A stretch of 7,180 bases of DNA from Haloarcula sp. (lineage in GTDB: Archaea > Halobacteriota > Halobacteria > Halobacteriales > Haloarculaceae), in contig JAQCNK010000167.1 of assembly GCA_028275075.1 (NCBI GenBank), positions 1-7,180 on the forward strand, in the 5' to 3' direction. Made by a program: the position numbers and the translations under genes. Below, in pieces: positions 1-6,038 of the stretch. The notes beneath the pieces are model-generated. The model did not search any database. It had not been told where the DNA came from and saw only the letters and a list, made by a program, of their open reading frames with translations. Within the stretch, counting starts at the first letter, position 1. The number at the start of each line of letters is the position of its first letter.

Positions 1-191
1 TCCTCAGCCCCGTGAAGCCAGAAGATAACGGCGGTCGCATCTGTTAGTTCCTCGATGAACGCATCGACCGCTGGTTCGTCGTCAAGATCGCTCTCCGAGC
101 GAACGACGAGGTCGGTCTCAAGTTGGCCCGCGGCCCGTTGGACGGCCCCGAGTTCGTTCTCCGTCGCGGTGTAGAGTCCGAGCTGTGGCAT
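1..191 (-). CDS. cobN: Cobaltochelatase subunit CobN, N-terminal fragment (gene runs off the left edge)
   Basis: Only the first 63 codons are in the window, reading leftward from an ATG at 191. The peptide begins MPQLGLYTATENELGAVQRA and continues to a FWLHGAE segment, a start I recognise from memory as that of haloarchaeal CobN-type cobaltochelatase large subunits. CobN is the large cytoplasmic subunit that binds the corrin or hydrogenobyrinate ring and inserts cobalt during cobamide synthesis, driven by an AAA+ ATPase partner. The identification rests on this short stretch plus context: the divergent neighbour is a ChlI/ChlD-type chelatase ATPase, followed by a cobalt transporter. There is no other methionine in the visible part, so the ATG at 191 is the best start. 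No convincing TATA box at the proper distance is visible on this strand; any promoter must overlap the start of the divergent gene. The related magnesium chelatase subunit ChlH is the main alternative. Confidence 0.8.
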   Translation of the reverse strand, partial: MPQLGLYTATENELGAVQRAAGQLETDLVVRSESDLDDEPAVDAFIEELTDATAVIFWLHGAE

Positions 192-226
192 AAGGTTATT
201 AAAACTCCGTTGTGGTTAGTACAAGT
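192..226. promoter_or_regulatory. Compact divergent promoter region between cobN and chlID
   Basis: Only 35 bases separate the two start codons. The sequence ttattaaaa at 196-204 is a good TATA box for the rightward gene: its centre is about 27 bases before the ATG at 227, as expected for a leaderless haloarchaeal transcript. On the other strand the same box is only 5-13 bases from the cobN ATG, too close to serve it. The cobN promoter would therefore have to lie around 214-230 or inside the first codons of chlID, where only weak AT-rich stretches exist. Confidence 0.6.
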
Positions 227-2266
227 ATGGTTGATTTCGCTGCGGACAAAAAGGTGTCGGGGGCGCCGTCGTTCGACGCCGTGGTTGGGCAGCGAGACCT
301 CAAAGACGGGCTGCTCGCTGTCGCGGTCGACAGCGACCTCGATGGACTGCTGATCCGCGGCGAGAAGGGGACGGCCAAGTCCACGACAGTTAGAGCACTG
401 GCCAGTATGTTGCCAGAGCACCACGCCGTCTCCGACTGCCCCTACGGCTGTTCACCAAACGACCCCGACAGTCAGTGTTCGGACTGCCGGGACCGTGCGG
501 ACCCCCCCGTCGAGAAACGGGCTGCGCCGCTGGTGACGCTACCGCTGGGAGCGACCCGGGACCGTGTGGTCGGGACGCTATCGGTGGCAGACGCGATGGA
601 TGGCGAGGCGACCTTCGACCCCGGGTTGCTGGCGCGAGCGAACCGCGGTTTGCTGTACGTCGACGAGGTGAATCTGCTGGACGACCACCTCGTGGACGTG
701 CTGCTCGACGCCGCCGCGAGTGGCGTCAATCGCGTCGAACGCGACGGGGTCACCGTTTCACACCCCGCCGAGTTCACGCTGGTGGGGACGATGAACCCCG
801 AAGAGGGAGAGTTGCGCCCGCAACTCCGTGACCGTTTTGCCCTGCAGACCGAAGTGACCGCCTGCGATGATATCGACGACCGCGTCGCGATTATCGATGG
901 TGTACTCGACGGGACAGCCGATACTGCCCGGCGGTCCGCCGAGTCATCAGCGTGCTCGCCGGAGGACCGACTCACCAATGCCCGTGAGCTACTCCCCGAC
1001 GTGACACTGGCCGGGGAGTTCCGTGAGGAGATCGCCGAGCTCTGCCGGGACGCCCAGATCGACGGGCATCGAGGCGACATCGCGACGGCACGCGCGGCCC
1101 GTGCCTTCGCCGCGCTGGACGACCGGACCACGGTTCTCCAGCCAGATATCGAACGCGCCGCGGCGTTCGCGCTCCCCCACCGGCTCCAGTCCGAGCCCTT
1201 CGAAGAGTCCCCGGCGCTGGACGACGTACTGGACGACCACTTCGAGGATGAGAGCGACGAGACAGCGGAGTCAGGCGACGACGACAGTGACACAGAGTCA
1301 GGCGACGACACCACCAGCGAGGGCGGCCAGTCCACTGCGACGAACGACAGCGGTTCGGAGCGCGACCACGAGCCGTCGTCGGAATCGGCACCGGGCCGCG
1401 ATGGTGGGGACGGCGACGGCGAGGACGACCGAAACCAGCGCGACACCGGCCAGCCCGAGAGCACCGACGACGGGGAAGCGACGCCGTTGCTCCCCGGCCA
1501 GTCACGAACGGGTGTCGGTGACAGCGCGAGCCCGGATGTCGAGGCCCCTTCAGTCGAGACGAACGGCGGTCTGGCGAGCGGCCGTGCGACCGCCACCGGC
1601 ACCAGCCGCGGCGCGGCCGTCCGGACCGAACGAGCGGGGCCCGAAGACGATGTTGACGCGGCCGCGTCGGTCCGTGCCGCCGCGCGACGGGGGAGCGACC
1701 GGGTCGGTTCCCGGGACCTCCGCCAGTCCGTGCGGGCCGGCGACGCCGGGACACTCGTCGTGTTTGCTGTCGACGCGAGCGCCTCGATGCGCCCGGCGAT
1801 GCGGGCCGCAAAAGGGTGTGTGCTGGAGCTTTTGAAAGACGCCTACCAGGCCCGTGACGAAGTCGCTGTCGTCACCTTTGCCGGCGACGACGCGGACGTG
1901 GTTCTCCCGCCGACCGACAGCGTCTCGCTCGCTGCTCGCCACCTCAAGGACCTCCCCACCAGCGACCGGACACCGCTGCCTGCGGGACTCGATACCGCGG
2001 CAGAAGTCCTGACTGCGGCAGATCCCGACGCCGCCGTTGCGGTGGTCGTCACGGACGGTCGAGCCAACTCCGCAGACGGAAGCCCGGTTGCGGCGACCCG
2101 CGACGCGGCGGACAGGCTCGGTGCGACCGCAGATAGAACGGTCGTCGTCGACGCCGGGACCGATGGGCAGGCGGCGCTGACAGCGGCCGTAGCCGAAGCC
2201 ACCGAAGGAACCGTCGTCCCGCTGTCGGCCCTAACCGCCGAACGTATTGACGCCGCCGCCCAGTGA
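227..2266 (+). CDS. chlID: Fused ChlI/ChlD-type chelatase ATPase (AAA+ plus VWA domains), partner of CobN
   Basis: A 679-residue fusion of the two small subunits of an ATP-driven metal chelatase. Residues about 15-320 are the AAA+ part: Walker A GEKGTAKS (45-52), Walker B LLYVDE (142-147), and the GTMNPEEGELRPQLRDRF stretch (187-204) typical of ChlI/BchI. Four cysteines, C71, C75, C84 and C87, sit in an insertion between Walker A and B and look like a metal site. Residues about 330-450 are a very acidic Asp/Glu/Ser/Thr linker. The C-terminus (about 505-679) is a von Willebrand A domain with a complete MIDAS site: DASAS (516-520), T582 and D610. Together these should power metal insertion by CobN in the cytoplasm. 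I chose the ATG at 227 over an in-frame GTG at 212 because the TATA box at 196-204 fits a leaderless message starting at 227. Cobalt rather than magnesium is inferred from cobN and cbtAB next door. Confidence 0.9.
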   Translation: MVDFAADKKVSGAPSFDAVVGQRDLKDGLLAVAVDSDLDGLLIRGEKGTAKSTTVRALASMLPEHHAVSDCPYGCSPNDPDSQCSDCRDRADPPVEKRAAPLVTLPLGATRDRVVGTLSVADAMDGEATFDPGLLARANRGLLYVDEVNLLDDHLVDVLLDAAASGVNRVERDGVTVSHPAEFTLVGTMNPEEGELRPQLRDRFALQTEVTACDDIDDRVAIIDGVLDGTADTARRSAESSACSPEDRLTNARELLPDVTLAGEFREEIAELCRDAQIDGHRGDIATARAARAFAALDDRTTVLQPDIERAAAFALPHRLQSEPFEESPALDDVLDDHFEDESDETAESGDDDSDTESGDDTTSEGGQSTATNDSGSERDHEPSSESAPGRDGGDGDGEDDRNQRDTGQPESTDDGEATPLLPGQSRTGVGDSASPDVEAPSVETNGGLASGRATATGTSRGAAVRTERAGPEDDVDAAASVRAAARRGSDRVGSRDLRQSVRAGDAGTLVVFAVDASASMRPAMRAAKGCVLELLKDAYQARDEVAVVTFAGDDADVVLPPTDSVSLAARHLKDLPTSDRTPLPAGLDTAAEVLTAADPDAAVAVVVTDGRANSADGSPVAATRDAADRLGATADRTVVVDAGTDGQAALTAAVAEATEGTVVPLSALTAERIDAAAQ

Positions 2267-2276
2267 GGGTCGGAAG

Positions 2277-2316
2277 TTTTACAATCTAACTTGATTTATA
2301 GACAAGTAGAGTTTCA
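2277..2316 (+). promoter_or_regulatory. AT-rich promoter region and possible operator before cbtB
   Basis: In the 50 bases between chlID and cbtB lie two TATA-like stretches, ttttacaa (2277-2284) and atttata (2294-2300). The first would give a leader of about 10 bases; the second is rather close to the start codon for a standard TATA box. The second is bracketed by a perfect 5-bp inverted repeat, ACTTG (2289-2293) and CAAGT (2303-2307), placed as an operator would be. The 7-mer ACAAGTA at 2302-2308 recurs at 221-227 over the chlID start. cbtBA may thus have its own promoter besides read-through from chlID. No long leader that could hold a cobalamin riboswitch is present. Confidence 0.4.
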
Positions 2317-2505
2317 ATGCAGGCTGAGAAAGACACCGTTCGCCATCGCGTCGATATCGCTACCAGCGGTCTCTCGGGCACCCAGATGATGCTGGGGGTC
2401 GCGCTCGTGGCCGCGCTCGGCTTCACACTGCTGTTCGTCCAGGACCCGATGGTTCACGACAGTATGCATAACTTCCGTCACGGGGCCGGCGTTACCTGCC
2501 ACTAA
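2317..2505 (+). CDS. cbtB: CbtB, small subunit of the CbtAB cobalt transporter
   Basis: A 62-residue protein with a charged N-terminus, one membrane-spanning helix (about residues 22-42), and a C-terminal metal-binding tail. The tail, PMVHDSMHNFRHGAGVTCH (44-62), contributes H47, H51, H55, C61 and H62 and is the signature of the CbtB family (single helix plus His-rich tail, about 60 residues). CbtB acts with the polytopic CbtA in cobalt uptake across the cell membrane; the histidines presumably capture Co(II) on one side of it. The TAA stop shares its last A with the ATG of cbtA, so the two are almost certainly cotranslated. The ATG at 2317 gives the usual family length. Location 50 bases after a chelatase ATPase gene supports a cobalt supply role. 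Confidence 0.88.
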   Translation: MQAEKDTVRHRVDIATSGLSGTQMMLGVALVAALGFTLLFVQDPMVHDSMHNFRHGAGVTCH

Positions 2506-3215
2506 TGACGACCGACTACCTCGAACGAGGGGCGCTGTCCGGGCTCGTGGGCGGACTCGGTTACGGCCTCTTTCAGGCGACGGTCGGGAACAGCTTCATC
2601 GCTGGGCTGGAGAGGTTTGAATCCGGGCACAGCCACGGCGGCGGGCCGGTCGTGGACGGGTTCACGACGGCTGCGGTCAGCGTCGGCGGTGGCGTCCTCT
2701 GGGGGCTCCTCTTTGGTATCGCCATCTTCGGGGTTGGCTACTATTTCCTCGAACCAGCGCTACCGGGTCGCGATGCCACACGACGGCTCGTACTCGCGGC
2801 GGCAGGGTTTCTGACTGTCTCCGGTGCGCCGTGGCTCGTCCTCCCGCCGCAACCACCTGGGGTTGAACAGGCGCTTGCGACGGAGACACGGCTAGCACTG
2901 TATGCCGGGATGATGGTTGTCGGAGCGGTCGTCGCGGCCACCTGTGTACTGGCATACCGACGGACTGCAACGCGACACACGGCAGTGACTGCCCTGGCCA
3001 CTGGGCTCCCGCTGGCTATGCTGGCCGTACTGGTCGCGCTTGCGCCGGAACGTACCGTCACCGGGCCAGTTCCGGCCACACTCACGGCTGCTTTCCGCTG
3101 GACAGTTGTCTTCGGCCAGGTCGGGCTGTGGGCGACGATGGCGGTCGTCCATACGTGGCTGGGCGAACCCGAACTTCCGACTGTGGAGGCGGAGTTTCAG
3201 GCCACGGCCGACTGA
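2505..3215 (+). CDS. cbtA: CbtA, membrane subunit of the CbtAB cobalt transporter
   Basis: A 236-residue membrane protein with about six predicted helices (roughly residues 7-25, 55-80, 93-113, 130-152, 159-179 and 195-217). Recognisable CbtA traits are the N-terminal LERGALSGLVGGLGYGLFQ segment, a loop with GHSHGG (H42, H44) between helices 1 and 2, and the PW-x3-PPQPPGVE segment (109-121) after helix 3. The protein is taken to form the cobalt permease with CbtB. The start ATG overlaps the cbtB stop codon by one base, indicating translational coupling. Its TGA stop (3213-3215) lies inside the left arm of an inverted repeat shared with the converging lipoprotein gene. Transport of cobalt rather than another divalent metal is inferred from family knowledge and from cobN and chlID nearby. 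Confidence 0.88.
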   Translation: MTTDYLERGALSGLVGGLGYGLFQATVGNSFIAGLERFESGHSHGGGPVVDGFTTAAVSVGGGVLWGLLFGIAIFGVGYYFLEPALPGRDATRRLVLAAAGFLTVSGAPWLVLPPQPPGVEQALATETRLALYAGMMVVGAVVAATCVLAYRRTATRHTAVTALATGLPLAMLAVLVALAPERTVTGPVPATLTAAFRWTVVFGQVGLWATMAVVHTWLGEPELPTVEAEFQATAD

Positions 3216-3281
3216 TACCTGGCTGTATGTGCGTGAAAATGTTCGGCACCTCAGGGTGGTAATACGGTCAGCTGTATCAGT
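3211..3281. repeat. Imperfect palindrome between convergent genes (candidate fourth member of the 3'-end repeat family)
   Basis: ACTGATAC (3211-3218) and GTATCAGT (3274-3281) pair perfectly and extend to 11 bp with a two-base bulge (CTG 3219-3221 with CAG 3269-3271), leaving a 47-nt interior. The left arm contains the cbtA stop TGA and the right arm the complement of the lipoprotein stop. The interior shares TTCG and CAGGGTGG with the element at 6682-6760, whose loop is also 47 nt, although these motifs are shifted by several bases. A competing 8-bp pairing, CACCTCAG (3247-3254) with CTGAGGTG (3283-3290), and an inner hairpin ATACGG-TCAG-CTGTAT (3262-3277) are also possible. A two-way 3'-end or terminator function is inferred; relation to the other elements is tentative. 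Confidence 0.45.
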
Positions 3282-3834
3282 TCTGAGGTGTCTCGCTGTC
3301 GGTCGCTGTCGCCCCGTCGGTCGCCGTTCCGGTTGGTGTCGACGCTTGCGACTGGATCTCATCGAAAGTCTCTGCGCCGAACAGACCATTGACCATGTCG
3401 AACGCCAGCATGTCGATCAGACGGGTCGCCGGTCCGGAGACCAGCAGTGCACCCGCCCGCTCGACGGTGTCCTCAACCGTGATATCGTCGCCGATCTGCT
3501 CTTTGAACTGATCGATACCATCCGAGAGTAGCTCGCGCTGAGCGGTTTGAAACTGCTGTCGTGCCTGGGTTCGCGTAATGTTGCCGGACCGGAGATCGGA
3601 TTGAATCTCCTGCTGGCGCTGTTGGAGTTCCTCTTGGTCAGGCTGGATACTGACCGTCACTTGTGGCATGCCATCGCCAGTGTCCGTCTGAACGCTGTTC
3701 GGTGCCCCGTCAGTGTCCGTCTGAACGCTGTTCGGTGCCCCGTCAGTCCCAAGAGATTCGCAGCCAGCGAGCGACACTGTCGCGCTGATACCGGCAAGCT
3801 CAATGAATCGGCGGCGCGTCGATTTAAATTCCAT
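3277..3834 (-). CDS. Tat-exported lipoprotein of unknown function
   Basis: A 185-residue protein whose N-terminus is a twin-arginine lipoprotein signal: TRRRF (6-10), a hydrophobic stretch, then the lipobox LAGC with acceptor C25. It should be exported folded and anchored to the outer face of the membrane, the usual route in haloarchaea. After the cysteine comes an 11-residue unit (TDGAPNSVQTD) present twice in tandem. Residues about 66-115 are Gln/Glu-rich and likely form a helical hairpin or coiled coil turning at SGN (83-85), followed by a mixed region (116-160) and a Thr/Ala-rich tail. I recognise no catalytic motif or named family. The ATG at 3834 fits the signal peptide and a TATA box 27 bases upstream (leaderless). 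It lies downstream of the reductase gene on the same strand but has its own promoter. Confidence 0.8.
   Translation of the reverse strand: MEFKSTRRRFIELAGISATVSLAGCESLGTDGAPNSVQTDTDGAPNSVQTDTGDGMPQVTVSIQPDQEELQQRQQEIQSDLRSGNITRTQARQQFQTAQRELLSDGIDQFKEQIGDDITVEDTVERAGALLVSGPATRLIDMLAFDMVNGLFGAETFDEIQSQASTPTGTATDGATATDSETPQN
3678..3743 (-). repeat. Perfect 33-bp in-frame tandem duplication inside the lipoprotein gene
   Basis: Bases 3678-3710 and 3711-3743 are identical, 33 bp each, and are followed by the first four bases of another copy (cagt, 3744-3747). They encode two copies of an 11-residue Thr/Asp/Asn-rich segment just after the lipidated cysteine. Perfect identity at the DNA level points to a recent slippage event. 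Confidence 0.95.
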
Positions 3835-3856
3835 TACTTTGTCACACTTACGTCGA

Positions 3857-3865
3857 ATTTTATAA
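3857..3865 (-). promoter_or_regulatory. TATA box of the lipoprotein gene
   Basis: The leftward strand reads ttataaaat here, centred 27 bases before the ATG at 3834. This is the best TATA match in the window and indicates a leaderless or nearly leaderless transcript separate from the upstream reductase gene. Confidence 0.65.
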
Positions 3866-3917
3866 GTTCCGGTCTGTTGTTCTGTCTCCCTGGGCGATGT
3901 AACTCTTCCCAGCCCGT

Positions 3918-3994
3918 CTCAACTGTCGGCTGGGCCAAGACGGACGAATTCGTCACCACAGCACCGCAAATATCACCTCTGTCCGACAGATCAG
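3918..3994. repeat. Degenerate palindromic element at the 3' end of the reductase gene (third family member)
   Basis: Arms 3918-3929 (CTCAACTGTCGG) and 3983-3994 (CCGACAGATCAG) pair at 10 of 12 positions, with an uninterrupted 7-bp block. The right arm includes the reductase stop codon complement (3991-3993). Inside are GAATTCG (3946-3952), which is part of a 12-bp palindrome GACGAATTCGTC (3943-3954), and GCAAATATC (3966-3974). The distance from CTG at 3923 to GAATTCG is 23 nt, exactly as in the element at 6682-6760 (CTG at 6685, GAATTCG at 6708). The right half appears to have lost about 7 nt. A separate 7-bp hairpin, CCCAGCC (3908-3914) with GGCTGGG (3928-3934), overlaps its left side. Confidence 0.55.
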
Positions 3995-5364
3995 TACTTG
4001 GGCTCTGCGCCGGTGACCGCGTAGATATCGTCCATGATGGCGTCGCGCTCTCGCTGCCACGCCTCGAAGCCGTCACGGTGGCTGGGATAGGACTCGTAGT
4101 GATCGAGCAAGCGGTCCGCGAGTTTCTTCGTCTGGTAGAGGTCCCGGATGGTCCCCCAGTGGCCCAGGGTCTTGACCGCGGCCCGTATTTTCAGCCCGAG
4201 CCCGATGCTCGTCGAGCCGCCGTAGAGTGCCTCAGCGAGTTTCTCGCCCGGAATGGCGGCCAGTAACGCCATGAGATCGTCGATGTCGTAGGCCGTGGTA
4301 AAGATGTTGTAGACATCCAGCGCGGCATAGCGCGCTCCGAAGTGGTCCATAACGTTGACGTTGTACTCCCAGAGCGCGTCTTCGTCGTCCGTGCGGTCGT
4401 CCTCGATGGCGTCGATAGCCTGCTCGGCGGCGTACTTCCCGGCGTAGGCCGCGCCCGCGATACCGCCGCCGGTCGTCGGATTAACATGGGCCGCAGCGTC
4501 GCCGACGGCCATGTAGCCCGGTGCGACCGCCGAGTCGTACGGGCGGCGGGTCGGGAGGGCGGCGCCGAGCTTGTCGGTGACTTCCCCGCCCTCGAACTCC
4601 TCGCGCTCGCGAAGGTCGGCCTTCAGGTCGTCGACCAGTTCCATCGGCTCCTCGTTCATCTGGAAGCCGAGGCCGGCGTTGATCTCCGTGTCCGTCCGCG
4701 GGAAATACCAGAGGTAGCCCGCCGACCGCTCGGTAGGCTTGAACACCAGCGCGTCGTCCCACTGAACTGGCTCGTCCACTTCGACAATCTCCCGGTACGC
4801 CGAGCAGAACTGGGAGTAACGGACGTTCGTATCGAAGGTCGCGCCCTCGAAGTCGGTCTTGTCCTGCAACAGTGAGAGCGCCCCCGCACCGTCAATGACG
4901 AGTTCAGCGTCGTAGGTGACGGGGGTGTCCTTACGGACGGCTTCGAGTCCGGTGACGGTGCCGTCGTCAGTCTGGCGGATGTCCTGGACGACCGTGTCGT
5001 AGTGGAACTGCGCGCCGGCGTCGCCGGCGCCCTCGATGAGACAGCGGCCGTACTCCCAGCGGTCTATGACCGCGAGTTCTCCCGGGACCGGGATTTCCAA
5101 AACTGTGTCCTCTTGTGGGATCTCGAAGCGGCCGTGATCGACGTCCGTGTTGGTGAAGGCGGGTTCGAGTTGGGACCTGGGTATAGCGTCGGGGAAATCA
5201 CTGGCCCCCTTTAGCGCGTCCCCGCAGGCGATATGGCCTGCCTCCTCGGCGTCCTTTCGCTCGACGACAACGACATCGTAGCCCGCCTCGGCAATCGTCG
5301 CGGCGGCGTAACAGCCCGACGTCCCCGCCCCGACAACGGCCACGTCGTACTGGTGTGTGGTCAT
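3991..5364 (-). CDS. Geranylgeranyl reductase family FAD-dependent oxidoreductase
   Basis: A 457-residue flavoprotein. It opens with a Rossmann FAD site, VAVVGAGTSG (8-17), ending in the acidic VVVVER strand, has the archaeal GGR cysteine motif ACGD (46-49), and the family signature YxWxFP-x8-GxG (Y217, W219, F221, P222, G231, G233) thought to line the prenyl substrate cavity. The second FAD motif is GYMAVGDAAAHVNPTTGGGI (283-302). Family members saturate the double bonds of geranylgeranyl chains, as in the digeranylgeranylglycerol lipids of archaeal membranes or menaquinone side chains. Haloarchaea carry several paralogues, so the exact substrate cannot be told from sequence alone. A [2Fe-2S] ferredoxin gene diverges from its promoter region and may supply electrons. 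The ATG at 5364 gives the expected N-terminus directly before the Rossmann strand; an AT run 27 bases upstream fits leaderless initiation. Confidence 0.85.
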   Translation of the reverse strand: MTTHQYDVAVVGAGTSGCYAAATIAEAGYDVVVVERKDAEEAGHIACGDALKGASDFPDAIPRSQLEPAFTNTDVDHGRFEIPQEDTVLEIPVPGELAVIDRWEYGRCLIEGAGDAGAQFHYDTVVQDIRQTDDGTVTGLEAVRKDTPVTYDAELVIDGAGALSLLQDKTDFEGATFDTNVRYSQFCSAYREIVEVDEPVQWDDALVFKPTERSAGYLWYFPRTDTEINAGLGFQMNEEPMELVDDLKADLREREEFEGGEVTDKLGAALPTRRPYDSAVAPGYMAVGDAAAHVNPTTGGGIAGAAYAGKYAAEQAIDAIEDDRTDDEDALWEYNVNVMDHFGARYAALDVYNIFTTAYDIDDLMALLAAIPGEKLAEALYGGSTSIGLGLKIRAAVKTLGHWGTIRDLYQTKKLADRLLDHYESYPSHRDGFEAWQRERDAIMDDIYAVTGAEPKY

Positions 5365-5467
5365 GCTTCCAGATCCTTCCCGAAGCCAAAAAATCGTTCC
5401 GACTACGGGTTTGTCGCCATAGCAGCGGGAATAAAGAGTTTAGACGGGGGGCGGCAAACGCTTGAGT
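5365..5467. promoter_or_regulatory. Shared intergenic promoter region of the reductase and ferredoxin genes
   Basis: These 103 bases hold both promoters. For the leftward reductase, attttttgg (complement of about 5386-5394) is centred near -27 from the ATG at 5364. For the rightward ferredoxin, aataaaga (5430-5437) would give a leader of about 8 bases, and tttaga (5439-5444) would fit a leaderless start at 5468. No clear operator palindrome is visible. Confidence 0.5.
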
Positions 5468-5788
5468 ATGACTGACTACACCGTCTCCTTTGTCGGGACC
5501 GGCGAGGAGATCACGGTCTCCGACACGGAGACAATCCTCTCGCGATGCATCGAAGAGGGGATCGCTCAGGAGTACTCCTGTCGGGTGGGAATGTGTCTGG
5601 CCTGTTCGGCCGAAATCCTCTCCGGCGAGGTCGTCCAGCCGGCAGCGCGTGGGCTAACGCAAACGGAGCGGGAGAACTACGCGCTGACCTGTATGGCTCG
5701 ACCCACATCGGATCTTGAACTCGACCGCGGGAAGTACCCGCCCAGCATCGAGGGTGACGCCGACGTGGCGCCGGCAGACGACGATTGA
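5468..5788 (+). CDS. Plant-type [2Fe-2S] ferredoxin
   Basis: A 106-residue acidic protein with the plant/cyanobacterial-type cluster-binding pattern C38-x4-C43-x2-C46-x28-C75, within EYSCRVGMCLACS and ALTCMARP. It binds one [2Fe-2S] cluster and should act as a cytoplasmic one-electron carrier. It is shorter than the classical haloarchaeal ferredoxin (about 128 residues with a hyperacidic N-terminal insertion), which it lacks, so it is a separate paralogue; its C-terminus ends in an acidic tail (ADDD). The ATG at 5468 is preferred over a TTG six bases upstream because MTDYTVSF begins right at the first beta strand. It diverges from a GGR-family reductase gene, and in Methanosarcina acetivorans a ferredoxin encoded beside GGR is reported to be its electron donor. 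That role here is inference. Confidence 0.9.
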   Translation: MTDYTVSFVGTGEEITVSDTETILSRCIEEGIAQEYSCRVGMCLACSAEILSGEVVQPAARGLTQTERENYALTCMARPTSDLELDRGKYPPSIEGDADVAPADDD

Positions 5789-5798
5789 TTCCGCGGCG

Positions 5799-5881
5799 TA
5801 TACGGGTCGACAGAACGATTGCTAGAATTCGGCTCGCCAGACCCCGGCGAATATCTATCAGGGCTTCTGTCGACCCGTATA
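5799..5881. repeat. 83-bp palindromic element with 17-bp perfect arms, 3' of the ferredoxin gene
   Basis: TATACGGGTCGACAGAA (5799-5815) and its exact reverse complement (5865-5881) flank a 49-nt interior. The interior is: 9-nt spacer, GAATTCG (5825-5831), a GC-rich loop, GGCGAATATCT (5846-5856), 8-nt spacer. Within the core, ATTCG can pair with CGAAT, or alternatively TCGCC (5834-5838) with GGCGA (5846-5850). The element starts 11 bases after the ferredoxin stop. It shares core and spacing with the element at 6682-6760, but the arms match at only 9 of 16 positions, mostly at the ends. The interior encodes nothing evident. Confidence 0.85.
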
Positions 5882-6038
5882 AACACGCTACACGTTGAAC
5901 AAATCTGCCAGTGACTCTCCCATACATCACTCCAATCTGACAAATAGAAGGGCAGGTGATATAACCCCACGGGCCGTAGGACTCATTGACACTATCGTCA
6001 GCGGACGGCCATCGACGACTTAACACACTCTCCCAACA
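5882..6038. promoter_or_regulatory. Leader and promoter region of the 6039 gene
   Basis: No gene is evident in these 157 bases. gatataac at 5958-5965 is the best TATA candidate for the gene at 6039 and would give a leader of about 45-55 bases, longer than at the other genes here. No Shine-Dalgarno sequence precedes the ATG. The 9-mer ACTCTCCCA occurs at 5914-5922 and again at 6027-6035, just before the start codon; its meaning is unknown. Confidence 0.4.

Noticed and set aside
212..226. Upstream GTG start at 212 for the chelatase ATPase
   Set aside because: It would add only five residues (MVSTS) and would place the start just 12 bases after the TATA box centre; the ATG at 227 fits leaderless spacing.
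472..1602. Long leftward open frame (376 codons) opposite the chelatase gene
   Set aside because: It is Ser/Arg/Pro-rich with no domain and lies entirely antisense to chlID, whose motifs are unmistakable. It is the usual shadow frame of GC-rich haloarchaeal DNA.
2267..2316. Cobalamin riboswitch before cbtB
   Set aside because: The gap is only 50 bases, far too short for the roughly 200-nt riboswitch, and no B12-box-like sequence is seen.
3547..4266. Rightward open frame of 239 codons across the lipoprotein start and the reductase 3' end
   Set aside because: It is antisense to the Tat lipoprotein and the reductase, both supported by clear motifs, and crosses the intergenic repeat.
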